A stretch of 64,000 nt of DNA from Myotis daubentonii (GCF_963259705.1 NC_081850.1:38649167-38713166), one strand, 5' to 3'. Numbered from the stretch's first letter, positions 21,196 through 34,639 are shown. Numbers and translations are program-made. The notes: generated by a model from the sequence alone, not told the origin.

Positions 21196-24100
21196 CACAT
21201 GGACTGGTTCTCTGCAGGGAAAATTTGACCTTGCAAAAGCTTCCACTGAAGGGAGTCAAGGTCAAGGTAGAACAATAGTAGAACAACAACAAAAATACCA
21301 CAGAAACTATTTATTTAGCTATATCTAGGATCACTTACATAAGGAGTTAAGATTAGAAAGAGACAAAATATTTCACTTCCTTCTTTTAAAAGTAAGGCAG
21401 GTTTAGCAGTTTTGGAAATGACAAAAGATTGGGGTTTCCATGTGTATGTGTAAGTTGGCCCTAAAGATCCACAGCCCATCTCCACTATGGCCACTGTAGG
21501 AACCACACTATAAATGAGTGTTATGTGTAGAGTGAATGATAACTAGTTGTGAAACATTAATCCATGAATCTGCATGAGTATTTTAAAAGACAGTTGAACT
21601 CAAAACAATAAAATGCCATCGCCTCTTGTCATCTTTGTTTAAATGAATAAAGCAACTAGCAATCTCTTGGAGTTTCAGAGAGAAACTTTTTCTTATTTTA
21701 TGGGCGTATGCTAATTTTGAGGTTGTTTTCTGCCATATTTAGACTCTAGTACAAGGAATACAGAGAATCTTGAAGGACTGATGTTTTAAAATTGCAATAA
21801 TTCTTGGTGTCCTTATCTCAGTGATATGTGGCCAGAAAAGTGTGAAAGGCTGCCTTGAATTTGGGGTTCAGGGAAGGCTTTCTAGAGGAAGTGGTTTCAG
21901 AACTAGAATTTGCCAGATGAATAGGAGAAGATAAGTGCAACATATGCAAAGGTGTGTAGGTGTGAGAGTGGATGTTGTATTAGATGGTCAGAGAGTATTT
22001 GAGAATGCTGGGATGTATGATGATGGCACAGTAGTCCCCAGATCCAAGATTATATTCCTGCTAATGATAAGTAGGACACAGCCAACTTATTCCACACCTG
22101 GATACCTACATTCCACTTACTTCTTCTAGCTCTTTTATGCTATTTCACTTCAGTTTCTCTTCAGCTTTTGGACTAATGTCTTGCCCAAACATTAGCCAAA
22201 CAGCCCTTTCATTCCCACCCAATGCCCACCCATATGTGTGCACACACACACACACTCTCTCATACTCATTCACACTCCTTGCACCTGGACTCCTAGGTAA
22301 GATTTCCCCCCATATGTGATGGGGCTAAAAAACATGAGTTCTACAGATTTTTAAATATTTTATTTGAAAAACACTCTGCCCCTGTGACTCAAAGGTTTGA
22401 GCACAATCACTCTTGAAAACAAAAAACCCTCCAGTGCTTTGCATGAGAGAGAGGTTGCCTTCCTTATTACATTTACCTTCTACCGGGTCTATTGATTTTC
22501 CCTGATCTCTATCTATTTGGGTGGCAAAGTAAAGATTAAATGGCTCAGATCTGCCTGCGGCAGCAGATTTTGCTTTAGATAAATTCATCTCCTGTTCATT
22601 TGTGTACTTGAAGCAGTTTTTACCTTTGCTTTCAGGTACAGACTGGAGAGGCAAACAGCAAGGGGCCAGGGAAGCTGTGTGCTGGCTGGCTCTGAAACGT
22701 TAGTGCTTCAGAGGGGTTGAAGGACATCTTCCCAGGTGGATTCTGACCTTTATGTTGTAGAAAAGGGAACAGTGAATGTAATATCTGAAAAATATGATGT
22801 GGATATGAATTTTCCTTTATTCGGCTGTTGTTTATAACAGTGTCAGATTTTTCAAATAAGCACTGTGTCTCCAGATTCTTGTCTAGTGATGAAAATGGCT
22901 GAAGTGCGCAGTACGAATTGTGGTGGGACATCTTTGGAATACTGGAGGCGATGGAATACTGTCAGCTTTTCCTTACTCAATTCTGATTCATCACATATGG
23001 ATTTTTTTCTTTTTGAATATTTTATGCAGTGCAATAAAATCTTTCAGGAGGGAACCTACTGACAGCTCAGATCATTACTGTTTTCTACCTGCCTTAGCAA
23101 AAAGAAGATAATTGCTGGAAAAATAATGAGGGAAATCCATTTCTTTGCTGAGATTTGTTTAAATCCAATCTTCTTAGGGTGCCACTTTAGAAGGAGCTGA
23201 CCGAGGTTTCAAAACCTAAAATAAGGTCAGAATTATTGTGTTCCATCCTAGACCCTGAGATGGATGGATCATCCTTCCATAACTCATGATATTCTTTTCT
23301 CATTTCAGTTCAGATTGAGCTCAAGCGTCATCTTAACAGCACCTATTCATTCACCCTCTGCATTGATCTGTCCTGTTCATTGCCTAGCACTCAGTAGGGA
23401 GGCAGCCTTGTTAATTTTCTTCCCCTTGCCTTTGTGCAAGCTCTGCTAGATCTCCTTTCCCTGTCCTTAGATGACTTACCATTTCCGGTATTAGCAGCTT
23501 CCTCTTAAATAATGAAATTCAGTCAAATCAAAATTCGAAAATCTCACCCAAGTGAAATCTTCCCCCAGCCAGAGCACAATTGAGCAGTAGGGAGAGAGAG
23601 CATTTGTGCTTTATTTCTTCTTACTTCTCCCCTTTGCCCTTCCCCCACTGGCTCTGCTGCTCCTGGCTTCTCCAGGGTTGGGGGCGGCATGATAAGGGTG
23701 GGACAGAAAGGAAAGGGGAGCAGACTAAAAGTTTTATGTGATCAGAGCTGTTTAATCTGGACTTGATGCTCTTTATCCTGCAGGAAGCCAAATTCGCAAG
23801 GTGCTGCACTCTCTAGGAACCCCCTTTAGCATCTATCCGTAATGGAATACCCAGCCAGCCCCTTCTGCTGGAGAGGCAAACAGCACACATGCCATCCCTT
23901 TGAGAAGAGTCCTTTAAGGCCCTCTAGCCCAGCTACCACCTGAGTTGCCCACTTAAGCTAAGGAAAAACTTAAATCTTTGCCCCATCAAACTCCAGAGGA
24001 ACAGCCACTGGCAACAAAATGCCTTCTGTCCTCTCTGCCACCACAGGTCCCTCCTACAGCCTTTAGATCTATATAGTCAAGAGTCAGACACCAGTCTCTG

Positions 24101-27100
24101 TACCCCACAAACTCCAGTTATCACTCATCAAGTTCCCCCAGTAACTCTGACCACCCTCTTCTCATGGCCCAAAGAACTTGGAATTGCTGCAAGTGTGGGT
24201 GGGGATGAGGTTACATGGAGTTTCCCTCTTCCATCCTCTCTGCAAGTGGCTCCCTTAAGTCTCCTCCCTTGGCAAGAATGGGGAAGCATTTCCTCCCCTT
24301 CCCTTGAGGGCAGTGGGGGGGGCGGGGGTTGGGAGACACATGGCAGGTCAGCTCCATGACAACTCTCTTCAAAGAAACTCTGTCTCCTGTCTCTCTGATC
24401 CCTCTCTGGCCTTGTCACATACATACAGGCTGGGTGGAGAGGTAAGCTACATCTGGTGGAGCTGGCTTAGCTGCCAGGTCTGCCACAATGGAGTGCATTA
24501 TACATTGATGGTCTGTACTGCTCTTTAGAAAATAGACCTACTTATCACCCATTGTTTTTGACATTGAGTCTTAGCAGAGACAAGAAGTTCCACTTCACAT
24601 TCATTTACATTTATGACATCCCTGCAAACTGTTGTGGCCTATAGGATCCCCAATGATTGGATGATTATAGGAATCTGACTCTATTATAGTAAAATTCACC
24701 CAAACCCACAGAACTAAAGATTCATGAAGGAAACTGTCAGATTCATAGACTAGGAGAGCAGGCATGATGACTGGCTATCTTTGGGTGCTGTCTCCTCACA
24801 ATGCCAGCAGACCAGGGGGTGTTTCCAGCTGGCACGCGATTCTGCAGACCAGACTTTCTCCTCACCCAGGAGACAGCTTGTCCAGACAACCATGACATGG
24901 AAGCAAGCGTCACAACTGGAGCACAACTGTGGCCAGCGGGGCGCAATCACAGCTGAGTCAGAGGACACCTTTGGCCTGGCAGCCAGGCCAGGGGCAATCT
25001 TTGTGGAATGCTGGTTAGCCAGACTGTTTGAAAATAAAAGTTCAGGGACTTCCCTCAGAGTTCTTCTCCTGATTCAAGGGGAAATGGTGAACTAGCAGGG
25101 GCCATGGATTCCACGTGAAAAGTTGAGCTAATCCAGGGGCTGCTCAAGAAAGGGAGAAGTTTCCCTTCAGAGGCAAGCGCACATGCGGGGTCACTGCAGA
25201 CATGGTCCCTGGGGGCCTCGGCTTTGGCGGGCACCATTAAGAGTTTTTATCTTTCAACAGAACTAGAAATTACTGGGGTTTCCCCCAACTCCCCCTTAAA
25301 AGTGCAGGCTTTTAGTGTATAATCCAGAATGAGGGGGAAATAGACCGGCTCCCAATCTGAGCATGGCAAAGCAACTCAGACCTCAGACCTCAGAGGAGAG
25401 GAAACAAACTTCTCACTTTTTAAACTTATGGGGCAACCCTTGTTTCCTCCATAGACTCTTTCATTTCCAGTTTAAAATGTGATACTTAAAGTCTTTGTGG
25501 ACTATAGGATTCCCAATGATTAGGTTGATTATAGGATCCTGTCCACATGGTCCATCTATACCTAGTTTCATCCTATTCAAACTTACAGGATCTGATAAAA
25601 CTTGCCTCTCACAGAAATTTTGGAGGCTCTAGAACCAGACAAGAGGGTTGGCCTCATTGAACTGGGCAGGAAAATTCTCATAATACCAGACACTAGACAT
25701 AATTTCCTAAGAACTCCAGTACCTTCTTCATTCCCCCTTGGAAAGGTACATAAAATGGTGCCTGCACCCACCCAGCCAATTGCTCAGAGCATATTGTACC
25801 CAACAATGACACACATGCAGCCTGGGCAGACACCTGGGGATTTCTGAAACATCCCCACCCCTTCAACTGAGATGATAAACTTATGATGAGCTACCTTTTG
25901 TTTTTCAGTGAAAAACTTAGTCTTACTCAGATGCTCAGTAAATAGTACCCAATATTGGCAGCGAATGAATGATGTGGTCTAGTCTAGTGGTTCCATATGA
26001 GACTTGTCAGCAGTCCTGTTCTTATTCCCAGAAGCCTCTCTGACTCACTTTGGGCAGGTCACATTGTGCTTGCTGGATGTTTTTTTGGATCAGAAATGTG
26101 ATTGTGGCTCAGTTGGCCTAGTGTCTTGTGCATGTGTTGATGATGAGGGACTTTAACTGCAAATTCAGGGATTAAAATATTATTCACTCAGCAGGTGAAT
26201 AACTAGCCTCTAAAGAAGGTGGTCAGGAAGATAATTCATAATGGGACAGGGTCTGAGACAGTTCTCTAAGCACAGTTATCATGCACTCTGGGAGTAGAAT
26301 GAATAATTTCAAGTGGATATGTGAGGTCTCCCCCAGATTCAGAGAGTCTCTGAAAGTCTTTGGAAGTGTTCCTCAGCCCGGGTAGAATGGTCCTCCAAGA
26401 AGCAGACACCAAGATGGGTTTGGGTGTGAAAGAGACTAATTAAGGGAAATGACTATGAAGGATAAAGGAGGAGAGAACTGGAGTGGCTGGGCCAGGTCAA
26501 TATATCCATTAGGCATAGTAGTCACAGCGCCTAGGAGCCATGACATTTTTCAGGACCTATGAGAATGTTTATATTTTATTTATTTTAAAAGAAAAAGAAG
26601 AAAATAAATGCAATAACACATATAATAAGCCCTGCCTGGATTATATTAATCTTTATCCAGTGCAGTCATACAACATAATGTTAGTATGTTTTATGGAGAA
26701 AGGGGCCCATGGCGGTGAGAGTCATAACGCAGCCTTGGGAGAGCCTTCGGCATAGGCAGGAAGGCCACCGCCTGTGAAAGAGGGGCCAGGCCGGTGGGGA
26801 GTTGTTGACGAGCCCGTGTCACACAGACTGGCCCTGCTCCGGTCCCCCTGCTATGCTGGGTCACTGGCTGAGAACAGCCCAGGGTGGTGTGGCCATCATA
26901 GAGCCACACATGAGATAGCTGGAGGCTGTCACTCAGTTGTGGCTCATGAGGCAAATTCACTTGAAGGAAATGTGAGCAGCCCACCTCCATGGTGGCTCTT
27001 CTACCCAGTTTCCCCAGGGGCATGTCTTGGAAAGAGATTGTTTCATTGGTAAGACATATTATTAGGAAGTGCATTAAAAACTTCCTCTCTGAAAACAAAC

Positions 27101-27919
27101 AAAAAACTTCGTCTCTGGAGAACTGGTAGTTGTCCGAGGGAAGGGGTTTGGGGGACTAAGTAAAGATGAGAGGGTTGTTGTTGGAGGGATGGACGAAAAA
27201 GGTGAAGGAATTAATAAGCACCAATTGTAATTTCAGAATAGGCACAGGGATATAAAGTACAGCATAGGGAATATAGTCACTAATATTGCAATAACTCTGC
27301 ATGGTGTCTTCTTCCCTGACCCAGTCTACTTCAGTCATACACCTGACCTAGCTGGCTCCTCTGAGCAGCAGAGTTTGTCATCTCCATGTATTCACAGTTG
27401 CATGGCTTGGCAAGATGACTTAAAAATTATCTTTAAACAAGAAAGGTTCTTCAGGGATTGGACAATTTGCTACCAGGAAAAAGAAAGCTTTGATTTGTCC
27501 ATCTTTCTCCTCTTCCTTGTTGACATGAGGACCTTCCTGAGACCATATTTATGCTTTGAATAACCATCAGTTGAGGGCCTACCACATACTGGGCAGTGTG
27601 CTAGATCAAAGTAAGTACCCAGTGTGTGAATGCATATATTCTTCCTAATAGCCTTACCACTATTTTGCCAAGGATAAAAGGAATCCTTATAAACTAGGTA
27701 TAATGTAATAAAGACAAAGATATTATTAGGCTGTAGTTGTTCTGAGCTTGTAAATAGAAGAGCCATTCTATGGAAGCTGCATTGCATAGCATTCCTTTGT
27801 CATTGCAGCTTAAATAAATTCAGACAGAATTGCTAATAACAATAGCTCCTCTTTACATAAAACAGACCCTGGGGAAAGCATGGTGCTACTAGAATCATTA
27901 GTGACATTGTTTTCTTTCA

Positions 27920-28140
27920 TTATAATTATGTTAGGCAATTACCATGTGCCAGGCACATGCCAAGGACTTCGAATACATAATCTCATTTCATACTCATACC
28001 AACCCAAAGAGAGAAGTATTTGATTCCATTCTAGAGATTAGGGAATTGAAGCCGAGAGAGATTCAGTAACTTCCTTGAGGTCACGGGGCTAGTAAGAGAG
28101 CAGGATTCAAACTTAGTTCTTTCAATGCCAAATCCAGGCT
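27920..28140 (-). repeat. MIR SINE fragment (minus)
   Basis: In order: accatgtgccaggcac, ataatctcatttcat, ttagggaattgaagcc and agtaagagagcaggattc. Confidence 0.7.
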
Positions 28141-28483
28141 CTCCCCATTCTGCCTCATCGTTTCTCAATTTCACCAAAATGCCTCCCATGGAGGTCAGCC
28201 TCTGAGTCCAGAGCCCACCAAGGCCTTCCTAAGTGTGCATCACAAGTTTAACCTCCCAAATCCTAATCCTATCCGCAGTGTCGATTGACCTACATGTTCT
28301 ATTAAAGAGGTACAACTTGTTATCCAGTATGAATTCTAAATCTTAGTTTCTCAAAGAATATGCAGTGACATTTGTATATATTGTAAAGACGTATAGGAGA
28401 GCCTCTCTATGCCTTTTTAGAAACAGGTGGTACACTTGGCATGTTCTTAGAATCCGTATAACTCAAAGAAGGCTTGCGAGGGC

Positions 28484-28499
28484 GGGGGGGGGGGGGGGG
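28484..28499 (+). repeat. Poly-G run, 16 bases
   Basis: Sixteen consecutive G about 350 bp upstream of the exon at 28854. Sixteen G can fold as a quadruplex in the pre-mRNA; the exact length may be a sequencing estimate. Confidence 0.85.
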
Positions 28500-28853
28500 T
28501 TCCCTGGGGTAATGTTCTGTTTCCTTTCCACAGCTGTGTTCAGCTTGGGAAAACCCAAGCACTTTACAGATGATATATCTACCTTTCTATATGGATGTTT
28601 ACTTCAGTCAAACGTAAGGAACAGGAAAAGAATGGTTCTTATCTTGTATTTAGCAGAGCACAGTGAACTCCATGTATTTCTCTCCCAGGTGCACCCTTCA
28701 TCAACCCACGGCCAAACTTCTTCATCTGTAACTCATTCACTTCCTCTCCATCACTCCCACTGGATGATTCCGAGTGAATCCCAGAATCCCACCATTTCAT
28801 CTGAAAATCCCAGCCCGTCTGATGCTGTGTTTTCTCTTCTCTGTGGTCTCCAG

Positions 28854-29110
28854 GCCATTACATGTATGTGGACTCGGTTTACATCAAGCACTTCCAGGAG
28901 GTGGCACAGCTCATCTCCCCCATGACCACAGCCCCCATGTCTGGCTGCCTGTCGTTTTATTACCAACTCCAGCAGGGGAATGACAATGTCTTCTCCCTGT
29001 ATTCTCGGGATGTGACCGGCCTTTATGAGGAGATCTGGAAAACCAACAGCCCAGGGAATCCTGCCTGGAACCTCGCTGAAGTGGAGTTCAGTGCCCCGTA
29101 CCCCATGGAG
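28854..29110 (+). CDS. MAMDC2: MAMDC2 exon, central segment of MAM domain 2 (probably exon 6)
   Basis: This 257-nt exon has acceptor tgtggtctccag and donor gtaggt, phase 1 in and phase 0 out. It starts by completing glycine and then reads HYMYVDSVYIKHF, echoing the HYIYVDTSF start of the exon at 15561. The conserved MAM core SGCLSFYYQLQ follows, then VFSLYSRDV and a Trp-containing C-terminal strand, ending at YPMEV-type sequence just before the donor. The 5' half of the long open frame at 28365-28853 is intron, since the acceptor and the homologous exon start fix the boundary. A 16-G run lies about 350 bp upstream in the intron. Confidence 0.96.
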
Positions 29111-29809
29111 GTAGGTGTTCCCATGGGCCCTGACCCAGCCACAATGCAGGGTGCTGTCCACACAGAGATGGAGGCCAGGAGGTGCTACAGTCTCACACTC
29201 ATTCTTCTCCGCTGTATCTCAATCTTTTTTCTCTCTTCCCTTCCTCAGTCTCCTCCACTTCTCTCTCTTCTTTGTATTCCCTTCTGCCTTCCTCCTTTAT
29301 CGCCTTCATTTTCTAACACGACTATTTTTTCTAAGGATGGATATGGAAAAGTCTGTCACCAACTAGATTTGGGGAGCCCACCCTCTCTTTGAACCTTGCA
29401 CCGTAGAAGGTCAAAAAAGATCAATGCCTTCTAAGTGAAAGTCACTTTTGAACTTTCATTCCTGCCAGCAGTTATAAGGGGTATTATAAGGAAGGTTATT
29501 TCTATTCCCTTATTTGAAGGAATAGTCTTCCTAGAAAAATAATATTTTTCTTCTTTTCTCTTTTATGGTATAAATAATGTCATAAAAATCAGAACTAAAG
29601 TTATGACTGTGGTCTGAATTTGAAACAATGGTCCTTTGGTTTTAAAACTTTTATAGTTACATGAGTGATGAATGTCTAATGCAGAAGAATTAATCAATTC
29701 AGGAAAGCAAAACAAACTAAAATAGCCAGGGCCAACCTGGCAAAGATGAGAACAATGAACATTTTGATATTTTTCCTTAAAATACCTTTTTTTCTAATTA
29801 TATAGATTA

Positions 29810-29975
29810 ATACATATGTATATTCTAGTACTTACAACAATCCAATGAAGTAGATAAATATCCCCATATCGCCAATGAGAAAGAGAAATGGAGAGTCTGA
29901 GGAGTTTGATGTTTCTCATCTAGGTCACACAGCTGGTGAGTGCCAGGGCACGTAGAAAAGTCCCTGAACTGAAAT
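29810..29975 (-). repeat. MIR SINE fragment (minus)
   Basis: aatccaatgaagtagat, tatccccatatcgcc and gtcacacagctggtgag match reverse MIR. Confidence 0.6.
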
Positions 29976-30493
29976 CTGACCGGAAGCTGAAGGAGAGGCC
30001 CAGCTCTGTCTGAGGACCCCTAGGACCTCTCGAATCAGTGGGGCAACAGTGGGGCTGCAGATTTGGAGCTATAAGCAGAGTCTTAGTTACCACGGGTTAT
30101 CATTGTCCCCGCTTTTCACTTTGTGCTTTTTACAATCTCTTTCCCTGTTCCCTTGAAAGTGCAAAAGGAGGGGATTATCCTCCGGGTGCTTTTTGTTGGT
30201 GCCATCTGCTCGCCTGATGTGGAGCTTCAGAGAGGGTTGGGGTTGGGTCGTGGTTTCTGTCATGTCCTGTCTACTGACGGCCTGCCACTCCCCTGACCCT
30301 CTGAGGACCCCTTTTCCCCCAATACAGCCCAGAAAGAGCCCAGTGCCCCTCCCAAAGGCTGACCAGGCCTCGGTTTGCTCTCACAGCTCAGTGGAAAATG
30401 TTCTGTGAGCTTGGGTTACATGGAGAAAGAGAAATGCACATTACTGCTTCAGAAGTAGTTTTTCCTTCTTTCAAAGTCAAATGAGTCAGACTC

Positions 30494-30501
30494 CCCCCCC
30501 C

Positions 30502-30533
<32 letters not shown>

Positions 30534-30545
30534 CACACACACACA
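30494..30545. repeat. Compound C/CA microsatellite
   Basis: A run of C followed by CA repeats with one AA interruption. It produces artefactual cysteine-valine open frames on the minus strand. Confidence 0.95.
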
Positions 30546-31269
30546 GCATTTTCTTTGTGAACTCTTTCGCTTCAACCATAAACTCCTTAGGCAACATTTG
30601 TTGGATGAGATGTCAATTTTTTAAAAAAATCAATGCTGGGCATTACTAAACTTCACTATATATCCTTTTGATTCACACGTGTGTCATTTGCTCTAGTAGT
30701 CTGAACTCATTATGCTTGCATTATTTGCTCTCAGTAATTGCCAGGAAAAGAGACGTATCCTGCAGAAAACAGTGAATTTAATGTCACCGTATTGTCCGAT
30801 GAATTTTAAAGAGGCAAACAAGCATTTGAGACCCTCTTTCTGAGCAAGAGAGTGGCACATGAGCTGTGATGGGCATATGAGCATATTCTGATCTGAAGTA
30901 ATCATTCTCATTTGCCTGCTCTGTAAGATAAGTTCTGCCATCCACGCCCTTTATTGGCTTTCATGGACCAGTGCTAAGTGTGTAAACTTCATCTGCCCCT
31001 TCTCATTTGCCCACATCTGTTCCCTTTGTCCTCAGCACTTTTTGCCTTGCCAGAGATAAACTTCCAGGCCCTCATGGATTTTGCTGAGTCCAGGTCCCAG
31101 GCCTCTGCAGGACCACTGTTGTTAAGCTGAAAGGGACCTTAGGAACCATCTTGTCCAAACTCTTTTTTCTTTTCAAAAATGGAGAAACTGAGACCCAGAG
31201 GAGAGAAGGGGCCTGTGCAAGCTAATTAGTGGCTAGCTGGGCTCAGGGTCAACCCAAGAAAAAGGCATG

Positions 31270-31500
31270 AGTTTAATTCAGAGCTCATGATGCACCTGAC
31301 TGCATGCTCTGATCTTTATGTACATCTTCTCATTGAATCTCAACAGTCCTACAAGGTCGGTGTTGTTATGCTTATTTTATAAATAAGAAAAGCAAGGCCC
31401 CGAGAGGTTTAGCAATGTACCCAAGGTCACCGAGCTTGTAACCAATGGAAATGGGATTTGAACTCTGGTCTGTCTGCCTCCAAGACACTATTCTGTTCAT
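31270..31500 (-). repeat. MIR SINE (minus)
   Basis: tgaatctcaacagtcc, ttttataaataagaaaag, tacccaaggtcacc and gatttgaactctgg follow reverse MIR order. A further weak copy precedes it at about 31140-31260. Confidence 0.7.
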
Positions 31501-32562
31501 AAGAGGCTGAAACTAGAAGCCTGTGGGTCAAATCTAGTCCACAATGATTTTCCCAGCTGCTGTAGAGGTGTTTGTTTTTGTTTGTTTATTTTTTGCTTCT
31601 TTGTTTTAATTTTTAAATTAATTACCAACATTAAAAAATATCCAAAGATTTCAAGTAAAAATCTAGAGATCTGGGTCCTCTTGACAACTTGGTAGATCCA
31701 GACATATTAGGCCTGAATTCCCACACGACAGCAACTGACCAAGTAGTAGCCAAACCCTTTTCACCACGGTCTGCACCCTTTCTTACTCCATCACCCCAAG
31801 CCCAGGTCATGACCTGCCTGGTTTTTGTAGGCATTTGAGTTTCAGCTCATACTCCACACTGTTATCAGTTCACAAGAGTGGACTTCACACTTGGGTGGTT
31901 TTCCCAATACAGGTGAATGCTGTGCCCAGCACACCTGATCCCCATAGGCAGAAGGTGGTCAGCTGAACTCAGAGTTGGTGGCAGAGAGGAGAGAAAAATT
32001 AAAGGGGATAATGCATTAACCCCATGTTCTTTCTAGCCATTCAGACATTCCTGGAACTCTAACATCTATGTATGGAATTTCTGGGCCTTATCATGTCTTA
32101 TCTATCAGGAGATTTGATTGCATCATCTTTGTACAGGACCCTCACATAGGATTTCATGTATGAAAAAGGCAGAGGCCTTAGAGGGGCTTAGTGCTCTGTG
32201 AAGTGCAGGAAGGGAACCTAACCTGCTTTCTGCAAGTAGCCTGTTGTGTCTCTAGCTGAAGTTCATAGTGCAAACTGTCACTTCTGTAATTCTTTAGGAA
32301 AGTGACATCGGTACGTTAGCTGATGCTCAAGGGAGGGGGCAAAGTTCAATCAAATTCAACTTAGGGTTTAGTATTTACTCTTCTTAAAAGAGACTGTGGG
32401 TTGAGGAGGCAGCTGCCCAAACTCCTCCATTTAGGGACATAAGTACCTATACCTTGGCATCTCCTGGCTTATAGACACATCATTCTCCATCATGGTTAAG
32501 AGCACTTAAGCCTAAGAGAAAATATGTGGAGCTGGAGCACACTCTGTCATTTTCCTCCGCAG

Positions 32563-32656
32563 CTTATTTTTGAAGTTGCTTTCAATGGTCCCAATGGAGG
32601 ATATGTTGCCCTGGATGATATTTCTTTCTCTCCTGTTCACTGCCAAAACCAGACAG
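32563..32656 (+). CDS. MAMDC2: MAMDC2 exon, closing segment of MAM domain 2 (probably exon 7)
   Basis: This 94-nt exon has acceptor ttttcctccgcag and donor gtaagc, phase 0 in and phase 1 out. It encodes LIFEVAFNGPNGGYVALDDI followed by SFSPVHC and QNQT, ending on the first base of a glutamate codon. The G-x-x-G-G-Y-x-A-L-D-D-I string is the hallmark MAM C-terminal motif, followed by the last domain cysteine. N-Q-T is a potential N-glycosylation sequon in the linker between MAM 2 and MAM 3. It splices in frame between the exons at 28854 and 39244. Confidence 0.96.
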
Positions 32657-34200
32657 GTAAGCATCTTTTCCTTTACATTTGGAATTTTCCTTCTCAATAG
32701 ATGCCTATGGTCAGGACTTGTCTTAATGCTTTCTAATTTCGTTACCTTTTCTATGATCTCATCCTTAAAAAATTATTTAACTGAATAGTCACTTTACTGG
32801 TTATATTACTCTTTATTTCTTCTCACAGAGTGAATCTAATTTTTCTGACACCACAGGCCCTGGTCAGGTACTAAGGAGCTTTAATCTTCCTACCTATTAG
32901 GATATGAAAATTAAATAATACTCATTCTCTCCACATCTTTCTCTTTAATAGATAAAATCTTGAGTTCATAGACAGGTGGATGGGTAGGTAGGAAATAACT
33001 CAAAATCTACTGAGTAGAATTATGGAAACTCTTTCCAATATGATGTGTCCAAGACCTATAAATGTCCTCATGTTTAAAGATATTAGTATATGATGGTTTT
33101 TTGTTAAATATTATGTACTCAATTTAAATTCTCTTTCTAAGTGAACTCTCAGGTTACTTTATCATGGCTAATTTTGTAATTTCTATAAACTTGGTGATTG
33201 GAAAAGAAGAAATTTTTACTTTTTGGAAAAATAGGTAAGCAAACCATTTCAATGTGCATTAGAAAACAGATGTTTTAGAATAAGAAGTCTGACACTGTAT
33301 TAATGATAACCCAGGTAAATGCAATTGACCTTACACTTCAGTGACTTTGTTTCCTTGAGGGGTCCCAAGGAGATGCTGTAGTCTTCCCATTTTATTTTTG
33401 AGCCCTTCTTTTGGGTTATAGACTATGGAAAGTAGATTTTTGAACTTGGCCTTTATAGTCTTGGCTTTCACTTAAGATAGAGTTCATATCTAACTTAATA
33501 TGGTTTCAGATATATTCGACAAGCAGGAGGACTTTCAAGAAAGATAATATTTTCTATTCAGGCTAAACTGTTACCCCAAAGTTAGAGAGAAACATATTAA
33601 TTTGATGAAACCAAATATTATTTTTACTGATTTTAATTTTTAAATAAAAGCTAGTGAAATGGAAAGAACTAGACTGGAACTATGTATGTTCATTAAAATT
33701 ATTTAATCTAAACTGTAATCAAAGACTAAAAGAGTCTCTTAATGTAGCAGAACACAGAAGGCAAAATTGTTTACTTCTCTAAATCTGATTGCTCCCAAAT
33801 CCCATTTCCAGCTAATATCTCAATAGTAGTTTTACAACCTCATTATCATTAGTTTTAGAAAATTTTTCTTTGTCACTAGGCATTTACATTGAACCTTTAT
33901 ATTTCCAAGTAACATGTGTGCAAAAGGAGGTGTTTATTCATTATCTGCACTGGCTAGAGGGCGTGAAGAGGCAGCTGGGAGGTCACAGAATCTACTGAGC
34001 CACTTTTGAACTAATGTTTGGAAATACTTTCCCTTTTAAAAAGATACAGAATATATGTGTGTTCTTTTCTACTGAGTGGTGACCAGAAGAGAGAGATCCC
34101 AACATCATATCAAATAAGGACCATGTATTAAAAGGGCTGGTGGCCCCTCAGTCTGTAAAACCCAGCCCACATAAAGACCCTTCCTCCACATTTTTATATA

Positions 34201-34313
34201 CAGGGTATCCCAAATAAGTGTATACATACTTTGAAGAATTATTAACTCCAATGGGTTAAATCTGAAAATAAAGAAACATCAATTGATGTGTTTACATTTT
34301 GGAGGGACACCCT
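34201..34313. mobile_element. Mariner-like MITE, about 113 bp
   Basis: Terminal repeats cagggtatcccaaa at the left and a reverse match (gagggacaccctа-type end, tttggagggacaccc) at the right. TA dinucleotides lie at both ends (34199-34200 and just after). No transposase. The right end is shared with the target duplication of the adjoining hAT element. Confidence 0.65.
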
Positions 34314-34317
34314 ATAG

Positions 34318-34552
34318 CAGTGATGGTGAACCTATGACATGCGTGTCAGAGGTGACATGCGAACTCATTTTTTTGGTTGATTTTTCTTTGTTAAATGGCA
34401 TTTAAATATATAAAATAAATATCAAAAATATAAGTCTTTGTTTTACTATGGTTGCAAATATCAAAAAATTTCTATATGTGACACGGCACCAGAGTTAATT
34501 TAGGGTTTTTCAAAATGCTGACACGCCGAGCTCAAAAGGTTCGCCATCACTG
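34318..34552. mobile_element. hAT MITE, 235 bp, inserted at the end of a mariner MITE
   Basis: It begins cagtgatggtgaacc and ends ggttcgccatcactg, which are imperfect inverted repeats. It is flanked by 8-bp duplications ccctatag (34310-34317) and gcctatag (34553-34560), 7 of 8 matching. The interior is AT-rich and non-coding. This non-autonomous hAT type is common in vesper bats. Confidence 0.85.
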
Positions 34553-34639
34553 GCCTATAGTTAGGTTAATCAAGACTCCAAATTGGCCTTGAGAACCTAC
34601 CAACGTACCAACTTTGCTTTAAAATGGTTTAAACACGTG

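Larger units (their letters stand above)
20722..28853 (+). other. MAMDC2: MAMDC2 intron, 8.1 kb
   Basis: Donor gtgagc, acceptor ccag. It contains an old L2-like piece near 21840-22030, a CTCF-like motif at 21181-21195, a pair of similar 46-bp segments at 24632 and 25495, reverse MIR fragments near 27550-27660 and 27920-28140, and a poly-G run at 28484-28499. I see no other gene in it. Confidence 0.88.
29111..32562 (+). other. MAMDC2: MAMDC2 intron, 3.5 kb
   Basis: Donor gtaggt, acceptor gcag. It holds reverse MIR fragments near 29810-29975 and 31270-31500, a compound C/CA microsatellite at about 30494-30545, and a T-rich stretch near 31560-31640 inside sequence that resembles a degraded hAT-class element. 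Confidence 0.88.

Noticed and set aside
28365..28853. Long open frame before the exon at 28854
   Set aside because: The 5' part is intron: the acceptor at 28852-28853, the phase and the shared GHY start with the exon at 15561 place the exon start at 28854.
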